Of a DNA stretch of 64,000 bases, positions 33,767 to 42,821 are shown one piece after another. The position numbers and the translations under genes are program-made. The stretch comes from Subtercola endophyticus (GTDB taxonomy: Bacteria > Actinomycetota > Actinomycetes > Actinomycetales > Microbacteriaceae), in NCBI RefSeq assembly GCF_021044565.1, contig NZ_CP087997.1, forward strand, positions 1,860,001 through 1,924,000. The letters run 5' to 3'. How positions within the stretch are numbered: the stretch's first letter is position 1; each line of letters starts with the position of its first letter. The notes below the pieces were generated by a model, which worked only from the letters and a program-made list of their open reading frames with translations, did not search any database and was not told the DNA's origin.

Positions 33767-36115
33767 CTAGACGCTGGCGCGACTCAGCTCGATGAGACAC
33801 TCGGCACCGAACGTCTGGCGGGTCTGTTGCCACTCAGCAGTGACATGCGGAGCGGGTTGGTGTTCGAGTTGCTCTGCGGGGCCGACGATAGTGATCATCT
33901 GTCGATTCTCGGACTCGAAGAGTCCGAGAACGTAGGATGACCCGGGTGACGACGTTCGCACCATCTCCAACAGGAGGGTACCGAGGCCGGCCGCCGACTC
34001 CTCGTCGACATCGGTGTCTCCACTCCGAATTTCAACCGAGACATCGTATTCGTATGCCTCTTTCAGTATTCTGGCGAACCACGCGCCGAGCCGCGCCGCA
34101 CGCGGGCTGATTTGAATCAGCTGTCGCAGATACGTCTCCTCCCGACGGCACACATGCTGAACAGCCGGACTTTCTGGGCTGACCGAACCGTCGGCGATCT
34201 TATGGAGGATCTGCAGAGTCCCCTGCAGCCCGGAAGCCCGCCAACGACTGCGGGAAACTTCGATCGCCTCGCGAATCGCGGTCTCCAGCCGAACACGCTC
34301 GGAGGCGGCCTCATCGGCCTCGGCACGACGACCGATCACCGTGAGTCCTTGATAGAACACGAACCAGCCGAATACTGCAACGAGAGGAACGCTGCCGCCG
34401 ATCAGCGCGACGCTCGCAGGCACACCCGTGCCGTTTACCGAGACGACGACGGTGGTAGCCAAGACGGTGAGGGCGAGAAGGCCGAGCGCGGCCAAGAGAG
34501 GCGCGATCCTGCGCTCGAATGCCTGCAACAGCACGAGTGGAATCGTTGGACCCAAGGCTTGCCAGAGCGCCAGATTCGACTGACCGAAATCGACCCCAGC
34601 GAAACCGAGGAGGTAAGCGATCGGAGTCGAAACGAACGTGAGTGCGAGAAGAACGACGTTCGGTCGACTCGTCGAGCTGAGCCTCCAGACCAGAATGCTC
34701 AACACCAGCCCCACCGCGAGCATCGCATAGGTAGCGGTCACATGAAATGGATTGTCGGCGATCTTCAGCAGGGCTCCTACGGCAATCAGCCCGAACGACC
34801 ACGACAAGCTCGCCCGTCGTTGGATGCTGGCGACCGCGGCCTCGAAGCCGCTCCCGTCTCCGGTCGTGACATCTGACGGCGAAGGGTTCAAGGCGCAACG
34901 GATGGTGATGGTCGAACCATGCATCAGCCGCGAGTCGATCACAACGTCGACGTCGACGTCGGAGAGACGACCGATGACCGACTCGGCCAGGCCATGGCCA
35001 GGGCGGGGCAATCGTCGGCTGTCGAATCCGCATCCATCGTCGTGCACAGTGACCACAAGTTCAGATCGTTCGATTCTGGCCGAAATGGATGCCGCGTCGG
35101 CACCCGAGTGTCGTGCGGCGTTCTGCAGCAGCTCCCCGCAGGCTGTGTAGATCGCTTGGCGAACGGCGACCGGAACTCGCGGGGCCAAAAGTTCGAGCTC
35201 TTCGTCTGACACCCCACTTCGGATCACCGTCAGCGAATAGCCTCGAGCTGAGACAGGCAGGCGCCACTGGGCGACCTGATCTGATCGGTCGCCCATGATG
35301 ACGGTCTCGAGCGCCTCGACGTCGTGTTCGCACCGATGACGAACCGCGTCGAGATCGTGCATGACATCGCCGCCTCCGGCAATTGCGCCGAGAGTATTGA
35401 TCGCCGTGTCGTGCAGAGTGCGAGCTCGCTCGGCGGTGTCTCGTTGCGCCGCCAGCGCGGATGCCGCAGAACGGCGCACCTCCTCGGCGACGATCCCCTC
35501 AGCGTCGATCCTCGCCGCGAACGCATGAAGCGGACCGAGGGCGAGACGGGAGACGAGAAGGATGACGGCGGGCGTCACCCCCGCGGCGATCAAGAACGGC
35601 AGCGACCAACCGGGGTGGGCGAGGTGGATGACCGTGGGCATCACGATCGCCGCCGCAACGCACGCGACAGCTCCCACGCGACCGAGCAGCAATGCGGCCG
35701 CAATGAGTGCGAAGTCGGAGGCCCACGCCGTAGCCAATGACATCGGCCCACTCTCCTGGCCGATGACCGCCCACCCCAGCGCGACAAGAATCAGCTGGCT
35801 GAGCAAGGGAACAGCCGGCGGAATTCTTTGGGCAAGCGCCATCGGGATCATGACCAGAACGACGATATGAGCCAGGGCGACGACGAGTTCCCATCCGTTT
35901 TCAGAGACGGAGAATCCCACCAGGATCAGAACCACGCTCCACGCGAACGAGAGCGGTAGCAGGGCGACCAGCAGAGCTCGCTTCAGGCTCTGGTCTGCCC
36001 AGCCGACCGGGGACAGACTTTCCGTCGCCCCGCCGAGCAACCACACTGTCGCGGTGCGCCGAGCAGCTCGTGACCAGCTTTCGATGGGGCCGTCCGCCCG
36101 CGTCATGGTCACCAA
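33767..36115 (-). CDS. Tandem histidine-kinase-like membrane protein with a degenerate second half
   Basis: A 782-residue protein; the start is uncertain (TTG 36115, GTG 36112 or ATG 36106). It contains two consecutive modules. The first has about six membrane segments (residues 40-200), then a HisKA_3-type phosphoacceptor RARTLHDTAIN (His about 235) and an ATPase with ELLQNAARHSG, DDGCGFD and GHGL. The second repeats membrane segments (about 410-590) and a helical region, but lacks the phosphoacceptor His. Its ATPase-like end has only GLGTLLLEMVRTSS in place of a normal N-box. One active and one pseudo-kinase half in a single chain is unusual. The probable partner is the regulator at 31220. 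Confidence 0.82.
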   Translation of the reverse strand: MVTMTRADGPIESWSRAARRTATVWLLGGATESLSPVGWADQSLKRALLVALLPLSFAWSVVLILVGFSVSENGWELVVALAHIVVLVMIPMALAQRIPPAVPLLSQLILVALGWAVIGQESGPMSLATAWASDFALIAAALLLGRVGAVACVAAAIVMPTVIHLAHPGWSLPFLIAAGVTPAVILLVSRLALGPLHAFAARIDAEGIVAEEVRRSAASALAAQRDTAERARTLHDTAINTLGAIAGGGDVMHDLDAVRHRCEHDVEALETVIMGDRSDQVAQWRLPVSARGYSLTVIRSGVSDEELELLAPRVPVAVRQAIYTACGELLQNAARHSGADAASISARIERSELVVTVHDDGCGFDSRRLPRPGHGLAESVIGRLSDVDVDVVIDSRLMHGSTITIRCALNPSPSDVTTGDGSGFEAAVASIQRRASLSWSFGLIAVGALLKIADNPFHVTATYAMLAVGLVLSILVWRLSSTSRPNVVLLALTFVSTPIAYLLGFAGVDFGQSNLALWQALGPTIPLVLLQAFERRIAPLLAALGLLALTVLATTVVVSVNGTGVPASVALIGGSVPLVAVFGWFVFYQGLTVIGRRAEADEAASERVRLETAIREAIEVSRSRWRASGLQGTLQILHKIADGSVSPESPAVQHVCRREETYLRQLIQISPRAARLGAWFARILKEAYEYDVSVEIRSGDTDVDEESAAGLGTLLLEMVRTSSPGSSYVLGLFESENRQMITIVGPAEQLEHQPAPHVTAEWQQTRQTFGAECLIELSRASV

Positions 36116-36456
36116 GATCGCACTTTTCGAATCTCCCCTACGGGAACAGTAGCCCAGGTGGCGCGCCGGGCAACAGCGGCCCCCTCAAACTCGAATGCCG
36201 CTCCACCGATTCGACAGGACGGGCGGCCGAGCTGACCAGGTCAACCGGAATACCCTGCAGCGACTCAGTTCGTCTTCGAAGCGGAGCGGCAGAAAACGCA
36301 GCCACCCGACTCGGTCTAACCCGTTCCACTAGACCTGCCAACCTTTGGCCGATCCAGTACATGCCGCGTCGAGCAGTACCTCGACATCTACGTCGAGACG
36401 CAAAACCCCGAGTTCAGCCTCGTCTGACTCGGCGGCGGGATCGATGACACGGCCCG
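36116..36456. other. Gene-free spacer of 341 bp
   Basis: No supported gene lies between the kinase start and the esterase stop. A short frame at about 36363-36428 on the + strand (ending in YVETQNPEFSLV and a stop) looks protein-like and might be the tail of a lost gene, but it is too short to assign. No clear terminator hairpin or mobile-element end was seen. Confidence 0.5.
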
Positions 36457-37422
36457 CTACTGCTCAGAATTCGGAAAAGACTCCATAAGCCAGCGCGCGA
36501 TGCGCACGTCATCGTCGCAGGCATGATCGTGCCCGTTGAAGCGTCTGACATGTATCTGCTTGGCACCTGAGTACGCGTTGAAGGCGCCGAAGACTGTGGA
36601 GGGCGGGCACACAGTATCCATCAGGGCGGTTGAGAACAGGGCGGGCGCGGTGGCCCTCCGGGCGAAATTCACGCCGTCGAAGTAACTCAACGTCTCGTGC
36701 ACCTGCTGCTCGAGATTGGGATGCACCGCGAGAAAGCGCCGGATCTCCGCGTAGGGGTCGCTGTCGGTGATCGTGATCGCGCGAGGGAAGTCGCAGAGAA
36801 AGGGAACATTGGCGACAAGGGCGGTGACCTTTTCATTGAGCGCCGCGGCCGCGAGGGCGACCCCTCCGCCCTGGCTGATCCCGTACGAGACGAGGGTGGA
36901 GGGGTGCACGAGTTGCTCCGCTGTGTCGATCGCTCGTACCGCATCCGTGATCAGTCGCCGGTAGTAGTAGGTGTGTGAATCCTGGATGCCCACGGTCATC
37001 ATCCCTGGAACATGCGGCCCGGTCCACGCATCGTCACCGGTGTCTCCGGCACGCCCGGCCGCGCCTTGGCCGCGGCTGTCCATGGTGAGGTGTGCAAAAC
37101 CGCACGATGCCCAGAACAAGGAGTCCTCGGCGTGCCCGCGACCGCCGCCGTAGCCGACGAACTCCACGAGGGTCGGCAGTCCGTGGAGCGCACCGTGCGG
37201 GGTACGGAGCCAGGCGCGCACCTCCTGGTTCTCGAAGCCACGGAACGTCACGTCGTAGACGTCGACCTGGCGCACTGGTGATTCTACCTGGGCGAACCTC
37301 ACACTCACGTCGTATTGGCGCGACGTGGCGAGGGTGTCGGCCCAGAACGCATCGAAGTCGTCGGGATTGTGCTGTGTGCTGCGGTAGTCGGCGAGGTCGG
37401 CTTCGGGGAGATCAAAATGCAT
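36457..37422 (-). CDS. Acetylxylan esterase / cephalosporin-C deacetylase (AXE1) family
   Basis: The 321-residue protein matches the AXE1 family from end to end: DVTFRGFENQEVRAWL, TMDSRGQG, the nucleophile motif SYGISQGGGVAL (Ser183), MDTVCPPST (Asp269) and NGHDHACDD (His about 299-301). The family deacetylates acetylated sugars and xylo-oligosaccharides and works on small soluble substrates. There is no signal peptide, so it acts in the cytoplasm on imported, acetylated oligosaccharides. It is the last gene of the nine-gene carbohydrate operon, with a 78-bp gap behind the SGNH protein. Confidence 0.9.
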   Translation of the reverse strand: MHFDLPEADLADYRSTQHNPDDFDAFWADTLATSRQYDVSVRFAQVESPVRQVDVYDVTFRGFENQEVRAWLRTPHGALHGLPTLVEFVGYGGGRGHAEDSLFWASCGFAHLTMDSRGQGAAGRAGDTGDDAWTGPHVPGMMTVGIQDSHTYYYRRLITDAVRAIDTAEQLVHPSTLVSYGISQGGGVALAAAALNEKVTALVANVPFLCDFPRAITITDSDPYAEIRRFLAVHPNLEQQVHETLSYFDGVNFARRATAPALFSTALMDTVCPPSTVFGAFNAYSGAKQIHVRRFNGHDHACDDDVRIARWLMESFPNSEQ

Positions 37423-37500
37423 ACTGGTCCGTTCAGAGTCAGGCGCTATGGGCGGCGTTCGTGGTGTGGAGGATCTGGCGCGCCTGCGGGTCGGCCAGGC

Positions 37501-38946
37501 TCATCCGGTGAAGTCGGTCGTTGTCTCATAGGCGATGCGGTTCAGCTCGGCCGCTATCGGTGCGCTGATCTCCAGGTCGGCCGCGGCGCTGCCCGTGCCT
37601 GTGGGCAGAGTGCGCGGGTCGAGCTGGGTGATGCGCGCGAACATCACCGCCGCCGAGAGGTAGCCGCCCCATCGGCTGGGGTGGCGGAGATCGGCCGTGC
37701 TCCAGAGGTTCACCATGCCGGCGGTGATTCCGTCGGAAGGGAGCCCGTCGGCGACCCCGTCGTCGACAGCGCGGAGGAAGGCGTCACCCACCGGCGATAC
37801 GCTCGCTGCGCCACCCGCGCCTGAATTGGCGAGATACGCGGTTCGAAGGTCGGCCTGCATCGCTTGCAGCCCGGCGACCCCCGCCGGGTAGCTCTGCTCG
37901 GTCACCGAAGTCGGCGATGCCCAGGTCTCGTAGAGGTAGATCTCGGCATCCGCGTTACCGCTCTGCACCAGGCTCCTGAGGTTACCGACCGACGTCGCGA
38001 ACGATGTCGGGTTGCCGCCGTGCGCGGTGGGAAGCGGCAGCGTGCTCTGCTCCTGCAGCACCACCGCCGTCCACGGCTCCCCGATCACCGTCGGGCGCGT
38101 CGAGTAGTGCCAGCCCAGGGTCTGACCGCTCGCGGCCTCGATGTCGACGTCGAACGACAAACCGGCCTGGTCTGTCATCTTCTTGAAGATGCCCGGGATT
38201 CCGCCAGCACCGCCGCCGTTGCGGTCGCTGACGGCCGCGTTGTTGTACGAGAACACCGGCTCCTCATTGCCGTGCGTGAAACTATTGCCGACGAACAGGA
38301 TGCTCCCGCTGGTCACCGCGGGTCGGTATGCGGTGAGCGCATCGATCTTCAGTGATCCGGTGGTGCTGCCCGTGAGCGTGCCCCACTTGTCTACGACGAA
38401 TCCAATGCGCGTGAGCGGCCCGTGCCAGACACCGTCGTTCGCGCCATCCCAGTGCACGTAGCCGGGGCCAGAGGTGAAATCGGCGATGGTGATGGTCTGC
38501 CAGCCCGTCGCTTCAGGGTCGAGTGCGACCTGCTGCTGATGCAGTTGCCCGGTGGAGTCAACGAGGCGAACGGCGACGGTGTCGATATTTTCAGAAAGCA
38601 CTGAGAACTGTACGGCCGCAGCATTGGTGTGGGTGACGTTACTCGACAGCTCGACGGTTCCGCTCGGAACAGTCAGGTCGAGACGCCCTGCAGAGCTGCC
38701 GCTGACGGCGGCAGAGCCGTCGATCGCAAACGACGCGCTGGCGCCTCCGGTCGGGTAGAGTTCCCACCCCGTGCTCGCCTCGAAATCGTTGAGCAGAATG
38801 GGGGTGGGCGCGTGTGGGTCGGCCTGAGCGGATGCCGGCGCGAACGCCGCGGACAGCACCGACGTGGCGAGCACCAGTGCGGCAACCGCCGCGATCCTCA
38901 CCGTCGAGCGCGAGCGCCGGCGGCGGGATGTTCGTTGTTTCATCAT
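37501..38946 (-). CDS. Secreted SGNH-type esterase with N-terminal carbohydrate-binding-like domain
   Basis: ATG 38946 follows GAGGAGAGAACG and gives 481 residues. A basic Sec signal peptide (RRRRSRSTVRIAA, then a hydrophobic core to about residue 44) is followed by a beta-sandwich domain of about 155 residues. This contains DSTGQLHQQ and HWDGANDGVWHGPL, shared exactly with the secreted glycosidase at 46284. The C-terminal part has an SGNH block I variant FVGNSFTHGNE and RHPSRWGGYLSA in the His region. It probably removes acyl groups from polysaccharide outside the cell before import. It follows the KDG kinase gene after 65 bp in the same operon. Confidence 0.8.
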   Translation of the reverse strand: MMKQRTSRRRRSRSTVRIAAVAALVLATSVLSAAFAPASAQADPHAPTPILLNDFEASTGWELYPTGGASASFAIDGSAAVSGSSAGRLDLTVPSGTVELSSNVTHTNAAAVQFSVLSENIDTVAVRLVDSTGQLHQQQVALDPEATGWQTITIADFTSGPGYVHWDGANDGVWHGPLTRIGFVVDKWGTLTGSTTGSLKIDALTAYRPAVTSGSILFVGNSFTHGNEEPVFSYNNAAVSDRNGGGAGGIPGIFKKMTDQAGLSFDVDIEAASGQTLGWHYSTRPTVIGEPWTAVVLQEQSTLPLPTAHGGNPTSFATSVGNLRSLVQSGNADAEIYLYETWASPTSVTEQSYPAGVAGLQAMQADLRTAYLANSGAGGAASVSPVGDAFLRAVDDGVADGLPSDGITAGMVNLWSTADLRHPSRWGGYLSAAVMFARITQLDPRTLPTGTGSAAADLEISAPIAAELNRIAYETTTDFTG

Positions 38947-39011
38947 CGTTCTCTCCTCATCGAGTTGAGTGGGGGGCACACACGGGGTTGCTGCGGCTGG
39001 TTCGCGGAGAC

Positions 39012-39983
39012 TCATCGATCGACGGGTTCACTAGGTCGAACCCGAAGATCCTCGGCCGTCGGGGCGCCCTCCCAGTCGCCCGGCGAGGCGCACGTCATCG
39101 CCGCCACCCTCGCCGCGACGGTGAGAGCCTCGACGGGCGCTTCCCCTCGAAGCGTCGCGGCGAGGAAGCCGGCAGCGAACGAATCGCCGGCGCCGACCGT
39201 GTCGACGACCTTCACCGTAACCGCGTCGATCGCCACGATCTGTTTTCCGATCGCCGCCACTGCACCTTTCTCACCGAGCTTGACCAGCACGGTGGCGGGG
39301 CCGAGGGCCTGGAGTGCCCGGGCCAGAGCGACCGAGTCATGGAGGTCTGGGAAGAGCAGTCGAGCCTCATCCACACCGGCGAAGAGGATGTCGGCGAGCG
39401 GCACGAGCCGGGCGAACACCTTTCCAGCGTCTTCGGCCGTCCAGAGACGCGACCGGAAGTTGAGGTCGAAGGAGACCGGGGTTCCTGCGGCGCGCGCGGC
39501 CAGCATGCCGCTCTCGATCGCGTCTCGCGGTGACTCTCCGAGAGCCAGAGTGATGCCGGTCACGTGGAGTGCACCATAGCTCCCGACATGCTCTAGCGGC
39601 AGGTCAGCGGCAGCGAGTCGCGACGCGGCGCTCGCAGAACGGTAATACGTCACCCGCACGTCGTCAGCACGGCGGCGCTGCTTGACCATCATGCCGGTCG
39701 GGCGGTCGGCGTCTGTCTTCGCCAGTACCGTCACGCCCTCGGCGCGGAGTTCGCGGCGGATCAGCTCTCCGAAGAGATCATCGCCCAGTCTGCTCACCCA
39801 GGTAGTCGGCACGCCGAGACGACTGAGACCGATCGCCACGTTGCTTTCCGCCCCACCGAATCCGATGCGTGCGAGGGGGTCATGAGCGAGTGCCGTACCC
39901 GAGGCCGCGTCGGAGGTGACCAGCCCCATGGTCTCGCCGACGGTGATCACACCACCGCGCTGCAACGCGAACGACGGGTTCAT
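39012..39983 (-). CDS. kdgK: PfkB-family sugar kinase, probable 2-keto-3-deoxygluconate kinase
   Basis: The 323-residue ribokinase-fold protein has the PfkB signature DTVGAGDSFAAGF near residue 262, with catalytic Asp267. The N-terminal GETMGL and GGAESNVAIGLSRLG are typical of KDG and related kinases. It would phosphorylate 2-keto-3-deoxygluconate (or the galactose analogue) at C6 with ATP. Its start overlaps the stop of the KDPG aldolase gene (ATGA), which strongly supports a joined two-step pathway. It is part of the operon that starts at 49739. Confidence 0.85.
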   Translation of the reverse strand: MNPSFALQRGGVITVGETMGLVTSDAASGTALAHDPLARIGFGGAESNVAIGLSRLGVPTTWVSRLGDDLFGELIRRELRAEGVTVLAKTDADRPTGMMVKQRRRADDVRVTYYRSASAASRLAAADLPLEHVGSYGALHVTGITLALGESPRDAIESGMLAARAAGTPVSFDLNFRSRLWTAEDAGKVFARLVPLADILFAGVDEARLLFPDLHDSVALARALQALGPATVLVKLGEKGAVAAIGKQIVAIDAVTVKVVDTVGAGDSFAAGFLAATLRGEAPVEALTVAARVAAMTCASPGDWEGAPTAEDLRVRPSEPVDR

Positions 39984-40654
39984 CGGATGCCCCGTTGCGC
40001 TGCGAAGTCGACGCCCTGAGCGGAGGCGGCGACCGCGCGTTGGGCGCGCGTCCGGAGCCCGGCGAGGCTACCCCCGTGGAGTGCGTCTCCGAGCAGCGGC
40101 CCGCCGATGCTGACCGCCACGGCGCCGGCGCTCAGCCAGGCGGCGATGTCGTCGAGACCGACTCCGCCGGAGGGCACGAGCGGCAACCCGGGAAAGGGTC
40201 CATGGATGTCGGCCACGTACCGCGGCCCCACCGCACCAGCCGGGAAGACCTTCACCGCAGCCGCCCCGTTCGACCAGGCAGTCCAGATTTCCGTCGGGGT
40301 CAGACTGCCGGCGATCATCGCAACACCCCGTTCTCTCGCCGCCACGATCACGTCAGGAAGGCAGACCGGTGTCACCAACAGCCCGACACCGGCGTCGGCG
40401 AGCACCTCGACCTCGCCGACGCGGGTCACCGTGCCGACGCCGATCCTGATTCGATCGCCGTATGCGGCCACTATCTCCGGCGCCCGCTCGAGCACGCCCG
40501 GCGTCGTCATGGTCAGCTCGATTGCACCGATGCCTTCGTCGACCAAGACGTCGATCACAGGCAGGCACGAGTCGAGATCCGGAGCCCGGAGCACCACGAG
40601 GAGTTTGCTCCGGAGGAGCCCAGGCGGCAACTCCACCCTTCTCACCGTCGACAC
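39980..40654 (-). CDS. eda: 2-keto-3-deoxy-6-phosphogluconate (KDPG) aldolase family
   Basis: GTG 40654 gives 224 residues, the normal size. Family motifs are IGAIELTMTTPG, RIGVGTVTRVGEVE and AAVKVFPAG, with the Schiff-base Lys135. The reaction is cleavage of KDPG, or the galactose analogue, to pyruvate and glyceraldehyde 3-phosphate; some members act on 4-hydroxy-2-oxoglutarate. The start lies 2 bp after the alpha-galactosidase stop, and the stop overlaps the kinase start. The symbol is given by homology; the hexose isomer used cannot be read from sequence. Confidence 0.87.
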   Translation of the reverse strand: MSTVRRVELPPGLLRSKLLVVLRAPDLDSCLPVIDVLVDEGIGAIELTMTTPGVLERAPEIVAAYGDRIRIGVGTVTRVGEVEVLADAGVGLLVTPVCLPDVIVAARERGVAMIAGSLTPTEIWTAWSNGAAAVKVFPAGAVGPRYVADIHGPFPGLPLVPSGGVGLDDIAAWLSAGAVAVSIGGPLLGDALHGGSLAGLRTRAQRAVAASAQGVDFAAQRGIR

Positions 40655-40656
40655 GG

Positions 40657-42789
40657 TCAGCGCTCGATCGAGAAGGTGCGGGCGCTCGGTCCGTCGACGT
40701 CGGTGCGCAGCACCAGCGACACCGAACCGTCGCGCGCCGTGCGCCATGACGTCTCCCACCCCTGCGGATCGACCGGATGCAGCGCCTTTATCTGCCCGGT
40801 GGGGCCCGGCCACGGCAGGTCGATCACGTGACCCGCTCCGGGCGTAGTTCCGTGCTCTGGTCGATGCCAGACGGTGAGCAGCGCGCCTTCGTCCGAGTCC
40901 AAGACGAGCGCGAGCCATTCGTCGGTCCACCCGGGGAGCCCGAGCGGCCAGCGCGGCAGCGAGCGAGCGATACGGTGACGGATGGACTTGTGCGCGCTGA
41001 CGGCGTCGCGCACGAGCGCGTGTTGAGCCTGCGTCATCCGGTCGATCCAGCCGGAGAGGTAGAGTCGGGTGAGCATTCCGTTCGCGAGGCAGAAGAGAAT
41101 CTGCTCGTCGCTCATGTCTGGTTGCGGGTAGGCCCAATTGGCGGCTTGCTCTGGAACCATCGCGCTCGGGCTCGCGCAGGCGATCGCCGCGTAGCGCACG
41201 GCGTCCTGCTGGTCGGAGGTGGATTGCAGTTGCGACAACGCGAGCAGCCCGTAGTCGGCACGCATGGCGCCCGAACTGCACGACTCGATGACGAATTCGG
41301 GATGCCGGTCGAGGATACCCGATATCCACTCGTGCAGGGCCCGCTGGCTCTCGAGGCCACCCTGCCCTGTCGAACTCGCGCTGCGATCGGTGCCGCTGCC
41401 GAGATCGGCGTTGTAGTCGAATTTCGTGTATCCGATGCCGAGTCGGCCGATGAGATCGTCTATCGTGGCGTCGAGGCGCTCGCGCACGGCAGGGTGCCTC
41501 AGGTCGAGGTGGTACCGCCCCCAGTCTTTCAACCGGTGCCCGCCGCGGCCCCAGAACGCGTCTTCAGGCAACGAGGCAGCGAGGCGCGTCTGCACGCCGA
41601 CGACCTCGGGCTCGAGCCACAAGCCGGCGGTCATGCCCCGTTCGCGGATGCGATCGAGCACCGCCGCGAGGCCACCCGTCGGGAACCGGTCGGGCGACTC
41701 CGTCCATTCCCCGAGGTTGTCGTGAAGATCGGCCGCCTTGTCGTACCACCCGGCGTCGATGCAGAATACATCTGCACCGATTTCTGCAGCCGCATCGATG
41801 AGGGGCAGCAGTTTCTCCTCGGTGGGATCGCCGGCGATCGTGTTCATGTAGTCGTTGTAGACGACGGGCAAGTCCGAATCCTGCGGGTGCGGGCGACGGA
41901 TGCCGCGGCGCAGCGTCGTGAGCTCCCGGAGCGCGCCGTTCCAGCCACCGTCGGAGACGACGATCGAGGCCGGCACAGACACGAATTCCTCGCCCGGCGA
42001 CAGCTCGAGACTCCATGATGAGTCGTGATCGGTCGGACCTGTCAGGGTCAGACCGATGCCGAGTTCACGCTCAGTCAGCTCCCACGCCCATGCGCCCGAG
42101 CTCTCGACTTGCCATGCGAAGCTGTGCCCGTCAGCGCGCTCGAGAATGCCCGACGGCAGAAACTCCCCCGTCGACCAGGTGCCTCGACCGACCAAAGCCA
42201 TCCGACCTCGCGGATCCTGTCCAAAGGCGTTGATTCCGACATCCATCAGCAGACCCGGCGAGAGGGGTTCGCTGCGCCAGCGGTATTCGGCGAGCCATTC
42301 GCTGTGGGCACGGTACACCTCGAGCCGGGCACGCTCAGTAGCTGCGAACAGTGTCAGCGAGAGGCTCGAAACCGCCTCGAGCCGCACAGGCGTCGTTCCG
42401 TCGTGCCGTACTGTCGTGACCGCTCGGATGCCCGCAACACCCAGCAGGGCCGTGGCGCTCCAGATCGCGGTGAGCCCAGAGGCCGGGTCGTGCTGTTCGA
42501 CGGTGAGCCGCTGGCCGCCGTCGACGGTCTCGACCCGGTGGTCGACGTAGCGCATCCGTTCCCCGACCGCCGAGGTCTGCCAGGCCAGATTCGTGCGCCC
42601 GTGGGCGTCGGCGGCATGAAAGACCTCCACGATGGGGGCTCCGGATGCCGCAGCGCCGACGGGTGCACCGGTCACAGCGAGCGCCGCAATCCGTACCGGC
42701 CGGTCGGGGTCGGCGGCGAGCAGCAGCGTCACCTCCGGTGTCTCGAGCACGAGTTGCAGAGTCGTTTCGAGCGCAGAGACGTAGGGCAT
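40657..42789 (-). CDS. Alpha-galactosidase, glycoside hydrolase family 36
   Basis: ATG 42789 after AAAGGA gives 710 residues, a typical GH36 length. The N-terminal beta-supersandwich is followed by the (beta/alpha)8 barrel: FCIDAGWYDK, GLWLEPE, then the nucleophile in TKFDYNAD (Asp458) and the acid/base in SCSSGAMRAD (Asp512). The acid/base motif has Ala where GH36 members often have Gly. No signal peptide is seen, so it cleaves alpha-galactosides after import by the adjacent ABC system. It is flanked by transporter permease and aldolase genes with very short gaps. Confidence 0.92.
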   Translation of the reverse strand: MPYVSALETTLQLVLETPEVTLLLAADPDRPVRIAALAVTGAPVGAAASGAPIVEVFHAADAHGRTNLAWQTSAVGERMRYVDHRVETVDGGQRLTVEQHDPASGLTAIWSATALLGVAGIRAVTTVRHDGTTPVRLEAVSSLSLTLFAATERARLEVYRAHSEWLAEYRWRSEPLSPGLLMDVGINAFGQDPRGRMALVGRGTWSTGEFLPSGILERADGHSFAWQVESSGAWAWELTERELGIGLTLTGPTDHDSSWSLELSPGEEFVSVPASIVVSDGGWNGALRELTTLRRGIRRPHPQDSDLPVVYNDYMNTIAGDPTEEKLLPLIDAAAEIGADVFCIDAGWYDKAADLHDNLGEWTESPDRFPTGGLAAVLDRIRERGMTAGLWLEPEVVGVQTRLAASLPEDAFWGRGGHRLKDWGRYHLDLRHPAVRERLDATIDDLIGRLGIGYTKFDYNADLGSGTDRSASSTGQGGLESQRALHEWISGILDRHPEFVIESCSSGAMRADYGLLALSQLQSTSDQQDAVRYAAIACASPSAMVPEQAANWAYPQPDMSDEQILFCLANGMLTRLYLSGWIDRMTQAQHALVRDAVSAHKSIRHRIARSLPRWPLGLPGWTDEWLALVLDSDEGALLTVWHRPEHGTTPGAGHVIDLPWPGPTGQIKALHPVDPQGWETSWRTARDGSVSLVLRTDVDGPSARTFSIER

Positions 42790-42821
42790 GGGGTCCTTTC
42801 GTGGACGGGGTCGGAGACGAT

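Noticed and set aside
36363..36428. C-terminal fragment of a lost gene on the + strand
   Set aside because: Only about 21 codons look protein-like; too short to assign or to list as a gene.
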